Shown here piece after piece: positions 37,426 through 46,974 of a stretch of DNA of 64,000 nucleotides; position 1 is the first letter of the stretch, and every line of letters starts with the position of its first letter. Below the pieces are notes generated by a model that was not told the DNA's origin, ran no database searches, and saw only the letters and a list, made by a program, of their open reading frames with translations. The stretch is from Methyloligella sp. (GTDB lineage Bacteria > Pseudomonadota > Alphaproteobacteria > Rhizobiales > HXMU1428-3), in NCBI GenBank assembly GCA_021604645.1, contig BQJJ01000002.1, forward strand, positions 248,001 to 312,000. The letters are read 5' to 3'. The translations under genes were made by a program, and so were the position numbers.

Positions 37426-37702
37426 GCCTTTTATCAGGGCTTAAGAGAGAACTCTAGCTTTTCTAAACGAAAGTTCCGCAATTCTTCTTTTATCATCGAT
37501 TAAAGTGAATTAAGAGCATAAATTCACATAAGAAATCAATAATCAAAATGTAAGAGATAGGAGACAAGGAATAATTAACAAACTTGCCAAAATCGATGAA
37601 TTTTAAAGTGTTTTTTTTAGGTAATAACGTGACTTTTGATAAGAACCAATACAAAAGACAATAGAGCCTTACATAATATGATTTCTTAAAAAATATCTTA
37701 CC

Positions 37703-37850
37703 GAAGAAGGAGTGACGCCTTTTTGGTCTTCATATTCCCCATAGGCAACCGATCAAAGGCGACAGGACATGGCAGCCCGAGCTGCCCGGCGTAAGCGCAG
37801 CCCTTTCGGAGGGCCTGACGCTCATCGCGTCAGAATAGCCCGTGAGATAA
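37703..37850. repeat. Mosaic multi-hairpin repeat, copy R2, downstream of recA
   Basis: Linkers GAAGAAGGAGTGACGCC, AGGACATGGC, CCCGGCGTAAGCG, TTTCGGAGGGCCTG and AGAATAGCCCGTGAGA are shared with copies R1 and R3. Hairpins: CGCCTTT/AAAGGCG (37716-37761), GGCAGC/GCTGCC (37770-37785) and CTGACGC/GCGTCAG (37814-37832). The stem sequences differ from R1 and R3 but remain self-complementary. The right end runs into the recA terminator's U-tract (A-run on the plus strand). Confidence 0.78.
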
Positions 37851-37877
37851 AAAAAGCCCAGCTTTCAGCCGGGCTTT
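37848..37877 (-). terminator. Intrinsic terminator of recA
   Basis: On the minus strand AAAGCCC (37877-37871) pairs with GGGCTTT (37859-37853), extended by CGGCTG/CAGCTGG-type pairing, followed by a run of seven or more U. Confidence 0.9.
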
Positions 37878-37945
37878 AATTTCAGACTTAAAGTATATAT
37901 AGTTAATAACACACTCAAATTCGAGCCATTAAAAACCCACATCTC

Positions 37946-39034
37946 TTATTCTTCAGGTTCCTTGTCTTCTTCTTCGTCTTTTTCAGGCTCACCTTCCAGG
38001 ATTTGCTCAGCAATCAAACCTGCATTCGCGCGAATGGCTGTATCAATTTTTGCGTATGTTTCAGGATTTTCAAGGAGGAACTTTTTCGCATTTTCCCGGC
38101 CCTGACCAATTTTCTCCCCTTCATACGCATACCAGGCACCCGCCTTATCAACGATCCCAGCTTTAACGCCAAGGTCAACCAACTCACCGGTTTGCGAAAT
38201 ACCTTGCCCATACATAATATCAAACTCAACCTGACGAAACGGTGGGGCAACCTTATTTTTAACAACCTTCACACGTGTTTGGTTACCAACAACCTCATCT
38301 TGCGCTTTAATTTGCCCAATCCGGCGAATATCCAAACGAACAGAAGCGTAAAACTTCAAAGCATTACCGCCAGTTGTGGTCTCAGGTGAGCCAAACATAA
38401 CACCAATCTTATGACGAATTTGGTTGATGAAAATCACCATTGTCTTGGATTTAGAAATAGAGCCCGTTAATTTACGAAGCGCCTGGCTCATTAATCGAGC
38501 TTGCAGACCTGGCAAACTATCACCCATCTCACCTTCAAGTTCAGCTCTTGGTGTAAGCGCGGCCACACTATCAACCACCAAAACATCAACTGCACCAGAT
38601 CGAACAAGTGTATCGGTAATCTCTAAAGCTTGCTCACCAGTATCTGGTTGAGAAATAAGAAGATCATCAATATTCACCCCAAGTTTCTTGGCATAAACCG
38701 GATCAACAGCATGTTCAGCATCAACAAAAGCACATACACCGCCTTTTTTTTGAGCTTCAGCAACCACATGCAAAGCAAGGGTCGTTTTACCAGAACTCTC
38801 AGGTCCATAAACTTCAATGATCCGGCCGCGCGGCAATCCACCTATACCAAGGGCAATATCAAGCCCCAAAGAGCCAGTAGGAACAGCATCAACATCAACT
38901 TGAAAAGAGTCAGTTCCAAGCTTCATAATCGAGCCCTTACCAAAATTCTTCTCAATCTGTGATAGCGCGGACTGTAACGCCTTATCCTTATCCATCATAT
39001 CCCCTTCAATAACCTGTAAAGCTGCATTTGCCAT
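37946..39034 (-). CDS. recA: Recombinase RecA
   Basis: 362 residues. Walker [10 protein letters not shown], Walker B region [10 protein letters not shown], the MAWMs [24 protein letters not shown] and the [21 protein letters not shown]-binding loop are all present; the C-terminus is strongly acidic ([15 protein letters not shown]), as usual. It drives homologous recombination and SOS induction by promoting LexA self-cleavage. A GTTC-N7-GTTC box and a one-mismatch box lie upstream. Confidence 0.98.
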   Translation of the reverse strand: MANAALQVIEGDMMDKDKALQSALSQIEKNFGKGSIMKLGTDSFQVDVDAVPTGSLGLDIALGIGGLPRGRIIEVYGPESSGKTTLALHVVAEAQKKGGVCAFVDAEHAVDPVYAKKLGVNIDDLLISQPDTGEQALEITDTLVRSGAVDVLVVDSVAALTPRAELEGEMGDSLPGLQARLMSQALRKLTGSISKSKTMVIFINQIRHKIGVMFGSPETTTGGNALKFYASVRLDIRRIGQIKAQDEVVGNQTRVKVVKNKVAPPFRQVEFDIMYGQGISQTGELVDLGVKAGIVDKAGAWYAYEGEKIGQGRENAKKFLLENPETYAKIDTAIRANAGLIAEQILEGEPEKDEEEDKEPEE

Positions 39035-39086
39035 ATCTAATACCCCTTATTCCATCAATAAGTAAAACATTCAATCTCCAATAAAT

Positions 39087-39101
39087 GTACCACATTTGTT
39101 C
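39087..39101. promoter_or_regulatory. Probable LexA operator of recA (one mismatch)
   Basis: GTAC-N7-GTTC, 53 bases upstream of the recA start. The alphaproteobacterial SOS box is GTTC-N7-GTTC; one base differs. Position relative to recA is right for a promoter-proximal operator. Confidence 0.45.
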
Positions 39102-39154
39102 TCATTTTGGCAATAGGGAGTAACATACTGTTATACATACAATTTCACACAAAT

Positions 39155-39169
39155 GTTCCAAATATGTTC
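39155..39169. promoter_or_regulatory. Exact GTTC-N7-GTTC LexA-type box between recA and a divergent small gene
   Basis: GTTC CAAATAT GTTC, 121 bases upstream of recA and 126 bases upstream of the divergent Cys-rich protein gene. It could serve either gene. By chance one or two exact matches are expected in a window this long, so location carries the weight. Confidence 0.55.
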
Positions 39170-39295
39170 TCAAAAATGAATCAGAAATTTCATGTGGATA
39201 ATTTTGTCAAATATGAACCAAACATCAGCAAGTGGCGACCAATTCATAAGAAGTGGCAACCGTCATTTCGCAATTTCAAAAAATTGGAGAAAAGA

Positions 39296-39592
39296 ATGGT
39301 ATCAAAACCAATCAAGACAATAGCTTTAAACTCTCTTGTGTTGATAACAGCACTATTAATAGGTGTCTCTGGAGCAAATGCACGAAGTTTAAAAGCTAAT
39401 GTGAAGGACAAACCATGGCTTGGATGTTGTAAACATTGCAGCACCATTCAATGTTCTGGTTGTAGTGAAACAACACCACTTCAGGCAGGTGGCTGTAACT
39501 TCATTGCCAATTGTACAACCAAAGATGATGAAACCAAATGCAAACCAAGCTCATCATCTCTTAAAAAGCTACGTAAATTGAAAGCGAAGTAA
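39296..39592 (+). CDS. Small secreted Cys-rich protein, unknown
   Basis: 98 residues from ATG 39296, which has GGAG 7 bases upstream (the frame is open back to 39107 without a comparable site). Signal peptide: MVSKPIKTIALNSLVLITALLIGVSGANA. The mature part is short and holds eight Cys (CCKHC, QCSGC, GGC, NC, KC), then a Ser/Lys-rich tail ending KKLRKLKAK. The spacing suggests a disulfide-bonded or metal-binding mini-protein. I do not recognise the family. It is divergent from recA and shares the region with LexA-type boxes. Confidence 0.68.
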   Translation: MVSKPIKTIALNSLVLITALLIGVSGANARSLKANVKDKPWLGCCKHCSTIQCSGCSETTPLQAGGCNFIANCTTKDDETKCKPSSSSLKKLRKLKAK

Positions 39593-39609
39593 GACACACA
39601 AAAACAAGA

Positions 39610-39636
39610 AAGGCCAACTGATAAATCAGTTGGCCT
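39610..39636 (+). terminator. Hairpin terminator after the Cys-rich protein gene
   Basis: AAGGCCAACTGAT (39610-39622) pairs with ATCAGTTGGCCTT (39624-39636): 13-bp arms with a minimal loop. The tail is only partly U-rich. Confidence 0.7.
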
Positions 39637-39718
39637 TCTCAATAATCTATAATTTAAAGCGCATACGAAATAAATTCAACGAACCTAACTAATTACCAAT
39701 GCAAGCTAGCCTTACTAA

Positions 39719-39824
39719 CTAGAGCGTTCCGCCTTAAAGTGAGTACCGGTTTTGGGAATAGTACGGTTGCTAGTGGGCAACTGAAGTGCACAAAAAAGGA
39801 ACGCTAAAACAAGAATCTAGAGCA
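39719..39824. repeat. RIME-like element carrying a nested REP-like hairpin
   Basis: AGCGTTCC (39723-39730) and GGAACGCT (39798-39805) enclose the AAAGTGAGTACCGGTTTT core typical of rhizobial intergenic repeats and, further in, a GGTTGC/GCAAC REP-like hairpin with GTGG loop and CTGAAG tail (39763-39787). CTAGAGC closes the element. It lies between the Cys-rich protein gene and the 3' end of cckA. Confidence 0.72.
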
Positions 39825-39854
39825 CTCAAATGAATATACTTAAAGAGGAATGAT

Positions 39855-42533
39855 CTAGCTCGCCTCAAGCACGTCTTTCACTGTGGCTGCCAATTGTTTT
39901 AATGAGAACGGTTTGGGCAAGAATGTAAAGGTTTCTCCTTCACCCAAATTCTTCTCAAACGCATCTTCAGCATAACCAGAAATAAAGATCACTTTCACAT
40001 CTGGCAAACTATCTCGCAAATGAGTAAGCATAGTCGGCCCGTCCATCTCAGGCATCATCACATCAGAGATCACCAAATCAATACCCCCATCATGCGCAGC
40101 AACAACATCCAAAGCATCAGTCCCAGAGTTCGCCTCTAAAACATTATAGCCCCGCATAGAAAGTGCACGAACAGCAAAACTTCTCACCGCTTCTTCATCT
40201 TCAACAAGAAGGAGAGTTTCAGAACCAGTTAAATCTTTAGGTTTCTCTTCAATCTGAACCGGCACATCAACCGGAGCCTCAGCTTCATCTGGCACATGAC
40301 GAGGGAGGTAAATTTTAAAAGTTGTTCCCTGTCCTTCAGCACTATCAACAAAAATATACCCATCCGTTTGCTTCACGATACCATAAACCATAGAGAGCCC
40401 AAGCCCAGTTCCCTTACCAATATCTTTGGTTGTGAAAAATGGTTCAAAGATTTTATCTATCGTTTCTTGTGGCATACCACAGCCGGTGTCTGTTACTTCT
40501 AGCAACACATACTCACCTGGCTTCAGACCGCGTTTTTCTTCTTTTAAAGAGCGGTGCTCAGCAATATTTTCAGTTCTGAGGGTCAAGGTACCACTACCAA
40601 TACCAGCGTCACTTAGGCCATTAGCTGCCATACCCTCAAGCATGGCATCACGAGCATTCACGGCTAAATTGATAATCACCTGGTCAAACTGATGATGATC
40701 AGCTTTCACCTCCCAGAGATCACGCCCATGTTCAACCTTCAGTTCAATTTTCTCACCTAACAAACGAGAGAGCATAGCCGTCACATCTTTAATCACATCA
40801 TGTAATGAGAGCACCTCAAGTCGCAAAGTCTGTTGGCGAGAAAACGCCAAGAGCTGACGCACCAACCGCGCAGCTCTATTCGCATTTTGCTTAATATGCA
40901 TCATGTCTTTAAAAGAAGGGTCGGTTGGGCGATGGCTACCAATAAGTAAATCCGTATACCCAATAATCGCCGTCAAAACATTGTTAAAGTCATGCGCGAT
41001 CCCGCCAGCCAATTGACCAACGGCCTGCATTTTCTGGCTTTGCGCAAATTGTTCCTCAAGCGCTCTTTGTTTAGATGTATCAATAGCATAGATGATGGCA
41101 ACAGCTCCATCTTCCGCCATATCTCGTGCCGGGCTCAAATAAAGGCGACCACTACGCTCACCATTTAAATTAAACTTCACATCAACAGGAGAAATAACAG
41201 CACTACCATCCGCTGCTCCGTCTAGAGCGGTCTTCAGGGCTTCCTTCGCAGAAAGCTCAATCAATTCAAACAAGTTATCAGTTTGCTCAACTTCACTCCC
41301 AGACTGACCACCTTGCCCCCCCTGGCCTAAGAGCACTCTAAATGATCCATTGGCATTGGAAATATCACCAGATCCATTAATCGTGGCAATCCCGATCGGC
41401 GCTGTTTGATAAAATTGTTCTAACCGCATCTCAGTCATGCGTTGCGGTTCAAATAATTGCGGCGCATCTTCAGCACGAAGAGCCAAAACGCCATAGTGCG
41501 GTTCATCACTGCCAACAATTTCATGAGGTCGCCCATAAAGAATAGTGCTTAATGTTGAACCATCTTCACAGATCAAATCATAATATTGAACTGAACGTAA
41601 TGACGCATGCGGAACCAAAGATTGTTGTAAGAGCTGCACACCTTCCATAGGCATGAGATCTGAGAGCAACCGCCCATCCATCATGCGGTCAGACCGACCA
41701 AGCCACGTGGAAAGCGTATGGTTCATATAGCTCAATTCCCCCTCAGAATTGAACGTGAAAAAACCAAGCGGCGCTGCATCAAATTGGCTAACAGCATTGG
41801 TCAGCTCTTTATATTCAAGATCTCTTTGTGCACGCTCTAAGGTTATATCCGTTAAGCGCCATACAACACCAGCAACATCCCCAGCACTACGACCATTTGA
41901 GGTCGGATCCTTAATACTCAGATCAGCACTTGATTTATCATTTTTTGAAAATTGCTTCTTTTTCGCAAAAATCGGACGTACCGAAATACGAACCCAGCGC
42001 ATATTATTTTCTAAAGTCTTATCGCCATCATGAATGAAAACTTCTTCTTCCCAATCTCTCAATTGAGTAGCTGCCTGGCAAAGTCTATAAACAGGTTCAG
42101 CAATGGCCGGTTCACCGGAAAAAAAGGTTTCTACAGATGAGATAACCTTATCTCTAGGTTTGCGTAAAATATGGAAATAAGCATCATTCGCATAAAGCAC
42201 ATCACCTTTTTTATTGGTGATGAGCATACCATCAGTTAAATTATCAGCGTAAGCTGCGAAAATATTTGCATCTTCTGATGGTGAGTGTAGATCAAGAATA
42301 CCGGCTGAATAAGCCAAAATAGCAAACACACCAATCGTGGCCAATAGCCCCAGAATTCCAACAAGAACAACGTTGAACTCTTGCAAAAAGAACGCAGCAA
42401 AAAGCACCACAGCCAACAGGCCAAGGCACGCAATCGTTCTAAATTTTCCAGGCCAAAACATCATGGCAAGCAATCGATCCTCTTCCACCAAATCAGGCTT
42501 GTGAGGCTCCAACGGTACATTCACTTCACTCAT
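39855..42533 (-). CDS. cckA: CckA-type hybrid histidine kinase
   Basis: 892 residues. Two membrane helices near the N-terminus (~28-75), PAS domains (~90-480), HisKA with H514 in [16 protein letters not shown], HATPase ([32 protein letters not shown]), then a receiver domain with the phospho-Asp in [13 protein letters not shown]. The domain order and HisKA sequence match CckA, which phosphorylates ChpT and through it CtrA and CpdR, controlling the cell cycle and flagellar genes. It lies next to the flagellar export genes; a CtrA-type site is present at flgB in this window. Confidence 0.93.
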   Translation of the reverse strand: MSEVNVPLEPHKPDLVEEDRLLAMMFWPGKFRTIACLGLLAVVLFAAFFLQEFNVVLVGILGLLATIGVFAILAYSAGILDLHSPSEDANIFAAYADNLTDGMLITNKKGDVLYANDAYFHILRKPRDKVISSVETFFSGEPAIAEPVYRLCQAATQLRDWEEEVFIHDGDKTLENNMRWVRISVRPIFAKKKQFSKNDKSSADLSIKDPTSNGRSAGDVAGVVWRLTDITLERAQRDLEYKELTNAVSQFDAAPLGFFTFNSEGELSYMNHTLSTWLGRSDRMMDGRLLSDLMPMEGVQLLQQSLVPHASLRSVQYYDLICEDGSTLSTILYGRPHEIVGSDEPHYGVLALRAEDAPQLFEPQRMTEMRLEQFYQTAPIGIATINGSGDISNANGSFRVLLGQGGQGGQSGSEVEQTDNLFELIELSAKEALKTALDGAADGSAVISPVDVKFNLNGERSGRLYLSPARDMAEDGAVAIIYAIDTSKQRALEEQFAQSQKMQAVGQLAGGIAHDFNNVLTAIIGYTDLLIGSHRPTDPSFKDMMHIKQNANRAARLVRQLLAFSRQQTLRLEVLSLHDVIKDVTAMLSRLLGEKIELKVEHGRDLWEVKADHHQFDQVIINLAVNARDAMLEGMAANGLSDAGIGSGTLTLRTENIAEHRSLKEEKRGLKPGEYVLLEVTDTGCGMPQETIDKIFEPFFTTKDIGKGTGLGLSMVYGIVKQTDGYIFVDSAEGQGTTFKIYLPRHVPDEAEAPVDVPVQIEEKPKDLTGSETLLLVEDEEAVRSFAVRALSMRGYNVLEANSGTDALDVVAAHDGGIDLVISDVMMPEMDGPTMLTHLRDSLPDVKVIFISGYAEDAFEKNLGEGETFTFLPKPFSLKQLAATVKDVLEAS

Positions 42534-42649
42534 GGCTGAGAAAATAACTGATTCGCACTTCCCAACCGATTGATTTTAGTGAACTATCAACATAGAAATT
42601 CTCAATATATTCAAATCGTCATGGCAAATACTAAAACACATTTAAAGTG

Positions 42650-43711
42650 TTATTTCTTCTTTTGCCTCATAACAAAGCCAATAACCTCTGCCACGGCCTT
42701 ATAATGCTCTGGCGGGATCTCTTGATCAATTTCCACAACACTATGTAAAGCCCGTGCCAAAGGTCTGTTTTCCACACGCGGGATTTCATGTTCTTCAGCA
42801 ATTTCACGAATTTTAAGAGCCAAAGCGTCAACCCCTTTCGCCACACAAACAGGCGCAGGCATAGCTTTGTCATATTTTAAAGCAACCGCATAGTGAGTTG
42901 GGTTGGTGATGACCACAGAGGCCTCCGGCACAGCAGCCATCATCCGTTTACGACCACGCTCCATCCTGATCTGCCGGATTTTAGCTTTAACAATCGGATC
43001 ACCTTCTTGTTGTTTATACTCATCTTTCACTTCCTGCATGGTCATCTTCAGTTTGTTCCACCATTGTTGGCGCTGATACGCATAATCAGCAATCGCCACC
43101 ACAGAATAAAGCGCAACAACAGCACCGAGAATTTTTAAGCTTAAAACTTTCACATGCGGTAAGAGAGCCGCCAAATCCATAGAAACCATCACTTCAAGAC
43201 TATCTTGAGAAGGCCACATCACCAAAACAATCAACAAAGTTACAATGGTCAATTTAACCAGGCTTTTTAAGAAGTTCACCAGGGATGTCATTGAAAACAG
43301 TCGCTTAAACCCTGCAAGCGGAGAAATTTTAGAAAGTTTAGGTGTCATGGTTTCCGTTTGAAACAACAAACCATGCTGCACCACATTGCCTGCCAAAGCT
43401 GCCACTATAAAAACAAGAAAGGGGAAAGCGATCGCTGCAAAAACAGCCCACATCACAGAGTTTAAGAAAAGGCCGCCGCCTCGCCCCTCCATGGTATAGG
43501 TATGGGCATTCTCTAAATATGATTTAAGCGTTTGAGCAAGGTCAGTGCTCATACCATTTGAAAAAATCAAGATAACCAATGTGGCAGCAGTTAGCATAAA
43601 CCAGCTATTCACTTCCTGACTTTTTACAACATTGCCCTTTTCAAAAGCGTCTTTCAGCTTTTTCTCACTGGGGTCTTCAGTTTTTTCACTCTCATCCGGT
43701 TCATCAGGCAT
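42650..43711 (-). CDS. flhB: Flagellar export switch protein FlhB
   Basis: 353 residues. An N-terminal cytosolic segment, four membrane helices (~37-215) and a C-terminal cytosolic domain with the autocleavage motif N270-P-T-H273. It sets substrate specificity of the flagellar type III export gate. It is last in a minus-strand series flgB-flgC-fliE-fliQ-fliR-flhB and lies 15 bases after fliR. Confidence 0.96.
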   Translation of the reverse strand: MPDEPDESEKTEDPSEKKLKDAFEKGNVVKSQEVNSWFMLTAATLVILIFSNGMSTDLAQTLKSYLENAHTYTMEGRGGGLFLNSVMWAVFAAIAFPFLVFIVAALAGNVVQHGLLFQTETMTPKLSKISPLAGFKRLFSMTSLVNFLKSLVKLTIVTLLIVLVMWPSQDSLEVMVSMDLAALLPHVKVLSLKILGAVVALYSVVAIADYAYQRQQWWNKLKMTMQEVKDEYKQQEGDPIVKAKIRQIRMERGRKRMMAAVPEASVVITNPTHYAVALKYDKAMPAPVCVAKGVDALALKIREIAEEHEIPRVENRPLARALHSVVEIDQEIPPEHYKAVAEVIGFVMRQKKK

Positions 43712-43726
43712 AATCTTTAAAGTCCC

Positions 43727-44491
43727 CTATCTCATCAAGTTCACGATAGACGCTTCATAATAACTCAAATACCAATTCATCATCGCACTTAAGAGCAATA
43801 CAAACAGCAAAGTCCCAATATAAATATTGGCCGGCATAGCAATAAAGAACACTTGAATTTGCGGAATTAAACGCGACAAAATGCCAAGCCCTAAGAAGAA
43901 AACCAAACCAAAAACTATAAAGGGCGTTGATAACTGCACCCCAATTTTAAAAATGCTTGCGACAGTCAAAAGCGCTGCATCACTAAAAACCGCGATCTCA
44001 AACGGAGCCCCCGGTGGGAACATCATATAGCTATCATACATCGCCGCGATAATCAGATGATGCAAGTCCATAGCAAAAATCATCACAGTACTTAACATCA
44101 TGAGAAAGCTAGAAAAAACAGAATCTGAGCGCCCCGTAGTCGGGTCAGCAGTCATCGCAAAAGACAAACCAGCCTGAAAGGCAATCACATTACCAGCAAC
44201 TTGTATTCCAGTAGATAAAATCTTGATAATCGCCCCAAAAGAAAAGCCAATGACCATCTCTTTCATGCTCGCCCCAATAAGGCCCGTTAAAGAACTTGGT
44301 AAAGGAGGAATTTTGCCAACAACAACTGGGTAAAGCACAAGGGTGAGCATCACAGCAAAGGCCAGACGAGAGCGCATAGGAACACTAGCCTCACCAATGC
44401 CTGGCAGCATCATAACCAAAGGCCCAATGCGAGAAAAAATGAGAAACACCGCAAATGCAGTGGCAGGCAAATATTCAAGACTAAAGGTCAT
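43727..44491 (-). CDS. fliR: Flagellar biosynthetic protein FliR
   Basis: 254 residues with about six hydrophobic segments, e.g. TAFAVFLIFSRIGPLVMMLPGIG and LAFAVMLTLVLYPVVVG, and the family stretch FQAGLSFAMTADPTTGRSDSVFSSFLMML. It is a component of the export gate with FliP and FliQ in the inner membrane. Located between fliQ and flhB. Confidence 0.95.
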   Translation of the reverse strand: MTFSLEYLPATAFAVFLIFSRIGPLVMMLPGIGEASVPMRSRLAFAVMLTLVLYPVVVGKIPPLPSSLTGLIGASMKEMVIGFSFGAIIKILSTGIQVAGNVIAFQAGLSFAMTADPTTGRSDSVFSSFLMMLSTVMIFAMDLHHLIIAAMYDSYMMFPPGAPFEIAVFSDAALLTVASIFKIGVQLSTPFIVFGLVFFLGLGILSRLIPQIQVFFIAMPANIYIGTLLFVLLLSAMMNWYLSYYEASIVNLMR

Positions 44492-44540
44492 TTAGCAAAA
44501 GCCCTTCTTGTAACTTGTTAGCTTGAAACCCGCTAACTTG

Positions 44541-44804
44541 TCACCCACCAGCAATTTGGCTCATCACCCGTTCCATAAACGATCCAAGCGTTGCTGCCAT
44601 GTAAGGCATTGCCACCAGCATTGTCACAAAAATCGCAACAATTTTAGGAACGAAAACCAAAGTCATTTCTTGAATTTGTGTAAGAGCTTGAAAGAGGGCA
44701 ATAATCACACCAACCAAAAGACCAATTAACATAGGAGGACCAGAGACTTTCAAGAGAACAATAATCGCCTCACGTCCAATATCCATGACTTCAGCACCGG
44801 TCAT
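44541..44804 (-). CDS. fliQ: Flagellar biosynthetic protein FliQ
   Basis: 87 residues, two membrane helices (IIVLLKVSGPPMLIGLLVGVIIALFQ and VPKIVAIFVTMLVAMPYM) around the conserved TQIQEMTLVFVPK. Export-gate subunit. 49 bases separate it from fliR downstream; 179 bases from fliE upstream. Confidence 0.95.
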   Translation of the reverse strand: MTGAEVMDIGREAIIVLLKVSGPPMLIGLLVGVIIALFQALTQIQEMTLVFVPKIVAIFVTMLVAMPYMAATLGSFMERVMSQIAGG

Positions 44805-44983
44805 GTGTCTAATCCTTCACAAATTCAAACACTATATCTCTTTTCCAAGAAAGAGTTAAATCAGGCCTCATTATAGAAGTGAGAAAAAGAAGAGCGATGA
44901 TTCTTTATAGGTTTTACTCAGATTTTATCAAAGCAAAGAAGCCTCTTAAAAGTGGTTAGTCACTCTTTACAATAAGCCTAGGC

Positions 44984-45310
44984 TTAAATAGGCATATTCA
45001 TAATATCGCGGTAAGCACCAATGACACGGTCCCGCGTTGTAACCAAAGTTTGAACAGCAACTTCAGTTTCCGCAATCGTTGTTACCAGATCAACGAGGTT
45101 ACCTTGCCCGGAAGCCACATTAGTAGCAGCAACCTCAGATTTTTGTCCCGTCTCAGCAACAGAGGAAAGAGCGTTTTTAACCAAATCTGAAAATTCACCT
45201 GTATCTTCAATCGCACCAGATGTTTTGGCAGATTTAGCCAGGTCTTCACCAACCTTCATCGTATTTGCATATGCACTCGCGGCAAAATTAGCACTGACAG
45301 TCATTTTCAA
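44984..45310 (-). CDS. fliE: Flagellar hook-basal body protein FliE
   Basis: 108 residues, mostly helical, with the C-terminal region TTIAETEVAVQTLVTTRDRVIGAYRDIMNMPI that is diagnostic of FliE, the MS-ring/rod junction protein. Starts at ATG 45310 or 45304. It follows flgC by 53 bases. Confidence 0.94.
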   Translation of the reverse strand: MKMTVSANFAASAYANTMKVGEDLAKSAKTSGAIEDTGEFSDLVKNALSSVAETGQKSEVAATNVASGQGNLVDLVTTIAETEVAVQTLVTTRDRVIGAYRDIMNMPI

Positions 45311-45363
45311 ATCTCCAATTAATAAAACCGCTCATATTCAACAAACTAAAGAAGGCAAAAAAC

Positions 45364-45774
45364 TCAAACTCGCAGTATTTCCAATGTCTTAGAAAGCATC
45401 TTTCGGGCTGAAGTAATAACGTTCAAATTCGCTTCATAGGATCTCTGAGCTTCGCGCATATCCATCGCTTCAACCATGCCGTTAACATTTGGCGTTTTAA
45501 TATACCCCTTATCATCAGCACCAGGATGCCCCGGTTCCAAGCGTTTTCCAAAATCGCTTGTGTCCATCTTCACACGACCATGCTTTACAAGTTCAGCACC
45601 AATTTCTTGATCATATACCTGCTGAAACGTTGAAACTTTTCGCCTATAAGGGTCACCGTTTTTCACATTTGAAATACTGTCAGCATTCGCAATATTTTCT
45701 GAGATAATGCGCATACGATGCGATTGAGCTCCAAGACCAGAAGCAGCAATTTTCAAACTTTTCATCAAATCCAT
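45364..45774 (-). CDS. flgC: Flagellar basal-body rod protein FlgC
   Basis: 136 residues. The N-terminal rod-protein motif SGLGAQSHRMRIISENIANADS and the C-terminal VNGMVEAMDMREAQRSYEANLNVITSARKMLSKTLEILRV are typical. Proximal rod component, exported through the flagellar type III apparatus. Confidence 0.96.
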   Translation of the reverse strand: MDLMKSLKIAASGLGAQSHRMRIISENIANADSISNVKNGDPYRRKVSTFQQVYDQEIGAELVKHGRVKMDTSDFGKRLEPGHPGADDKGYIKTPNVNGMVEAMDMREAQRSYEANLNVITSARKMLSKTLEILRV

Positions 45775-45865
45775 AATTCACTAAGCTCCTGTTTTGGTCT
45801 GCAAACTCAATTTTTGGCCAGTGCAGCCAAGTTTAAAAAGCGGTCACGAATAGCAGGGGAATAAC

Positions 45866-46267
45866 CTACCCGCGACCAATAGCCATTTTAATGATGCCTA
45901 ACGAGCGCGAATAAACAGTCGTCGCAAGCTGATAGTCCATTTGGTTTTGTGCAACTTTTGCCATTTGATCTTCAAGCACCACCCCATTGCCACTCGGCGT
46001 AACTTCAAAATCAAGTTTGCTGTCACTCTCAAATTGCGTTGTAAAAGTCCCACCAACACTCATATGACGCTGATGAGTAACTTTCATTCCAGCTTGTGGG
46101 CGTTGATCTTCAGGTAAATGCTGCTCAAATGTCAGCGCTTTAAGGTCTTTCGGCTTGTAATTCGGCGTATCCGCATGAGCAACATTACTCGCCAAAACAG
46201 CCTGGCGTGTTTGATGCCATTTCATTTTGTCGCGTACAAAACTCATCAACGGTAAATCGTTAAGCAT
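45866..46267 (-). CDS. flgB: Flagellar basal-body rod protein FlgB
   Basis: 133 residues from ATG 46267, which has GAGGG 5 bases upstream; the frame is open to 46369 but the extension is not FlgB-like. N-terminal motif KMKWHQTRQAVLASNVAHADTPNYKP and C-terminal QMDYQLATTVYSRSLGIIKMAIGR. First gene of the minus-strand flagellar series; a CtrA-type box lies about 96-110 bases upstream. Confidence 0.95.
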   Translation of the reverse strand: MLNDLPLMSFVRDKMKWHQTRQAVLASNVAHADTPNYKPKDLKALTFEQHLPEDQRPQAGMKVTHQRHMSVGGTFTTQFESDSKLDFEVTPSGNGVVLEDQMAKVAQNQMDYQLATTVYSRSLGIIKMAIGRG

Positions 46268-46362
46268 GAAAACCCTCAAATCACACAAATTCATCAAGGC
46301 AAACTTACCAGTAAAGCTTTCAGGCAAATCACCTCTTCTAGGCAAATTTTGCCCTGAGATAG

Positions 46363-46377
46363 TTAACAACCCGTTAA
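46363..46377. promoter_or_regulatory. CtrA-type box TTAA-N7-TTAA between flgB and fliO
   Basis: TTAA CAACCCG TTAA, followed on the minus-strand side by C (TTAAC), matching the CtrA consensus. It lies in the divergent flgB/fliO intergenic region. A second near match, TTTA-N7-TTAA, is at 46407-46421. CckA, the kinase that feeds CtrA, is encoded nearby. Confidence 0.65.
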
Positions 46378-46497
46378 GAATCCACCATTCCTGGGGATGA
46401 ATGACATTTAGAGGCAGTTAATGACACAAAAATCGGGTAATTATTGCCGAGAGTGTGGCCTGATTGTAGGGCTTAGCAAGGCAAAAGGCTAAAGACA

Positions 46498-46833
46498 ATG
46501 ATTGATCAGTTACTTTATTGGATAATCTCTTTGTTATTCGTCATAGCGCTGATTCTAGGCATGGCCCTTTTAATCAAAAAGTTCGCACTGCCAAACAGCC
46601 CAAACAATCCTCTCTTCAAAAAGAACAAATTACGGCGATTAGAGATCATCGACCAACTCCCTCTTGATCATAAATCAAGGCTTGTCCTCATTAGAAGAGA
46701 TGAAACAGAACACCTCCTTATGCTCGGGCAATCAGGGGATTTAGTGATTGAAACAAACATACCCTCAAAACAAAAAACTGAGCCAGTCGAGCAGCAACGA
46801 AATGAGCTAATGGATGAGAAAAATGATGAATAG
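46498..46833 (+). CDS. fliO: Flagellar biosynthetic protein FliO-like
   Basis: 111 residues: one N-terminal membrane helix (LLYWIISLLFVIALILGMALLI) followed by a cytosolic domain RRLEIIDQLPLDHKSRLVLIRRDETEHLLMLGQSGDLVIE, the FliO/FliZ pattern, and a charged tail. FliO helps assemble the FliP ring of the export gate. It is transcribed divergently from flgB, and fliP follows. Confidence 0.86.
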   Translation: MIDQLLYWIISLLFVIALILGMALLIKKFALPNSPNNPLFKKNKLRRLEIIDQLPLDHKSRLVLIRRDETEHLLMLGQSGDLVIETNIPSKQKTEPVEQQRNELMDEKNDE

Positions 46834-46974
46834 GAATTTTAAGTAAAAACTCTTGTGAATTGAAGAAAGTAATAAAGCAGCCACATAGCTTTCTGGCATA
46901 CACTAATAAATCAAACTAACTCTCGTTCCGCGTCAAAAAAATAAATAACCTACACACTTTTTAGCTTACCTAAA

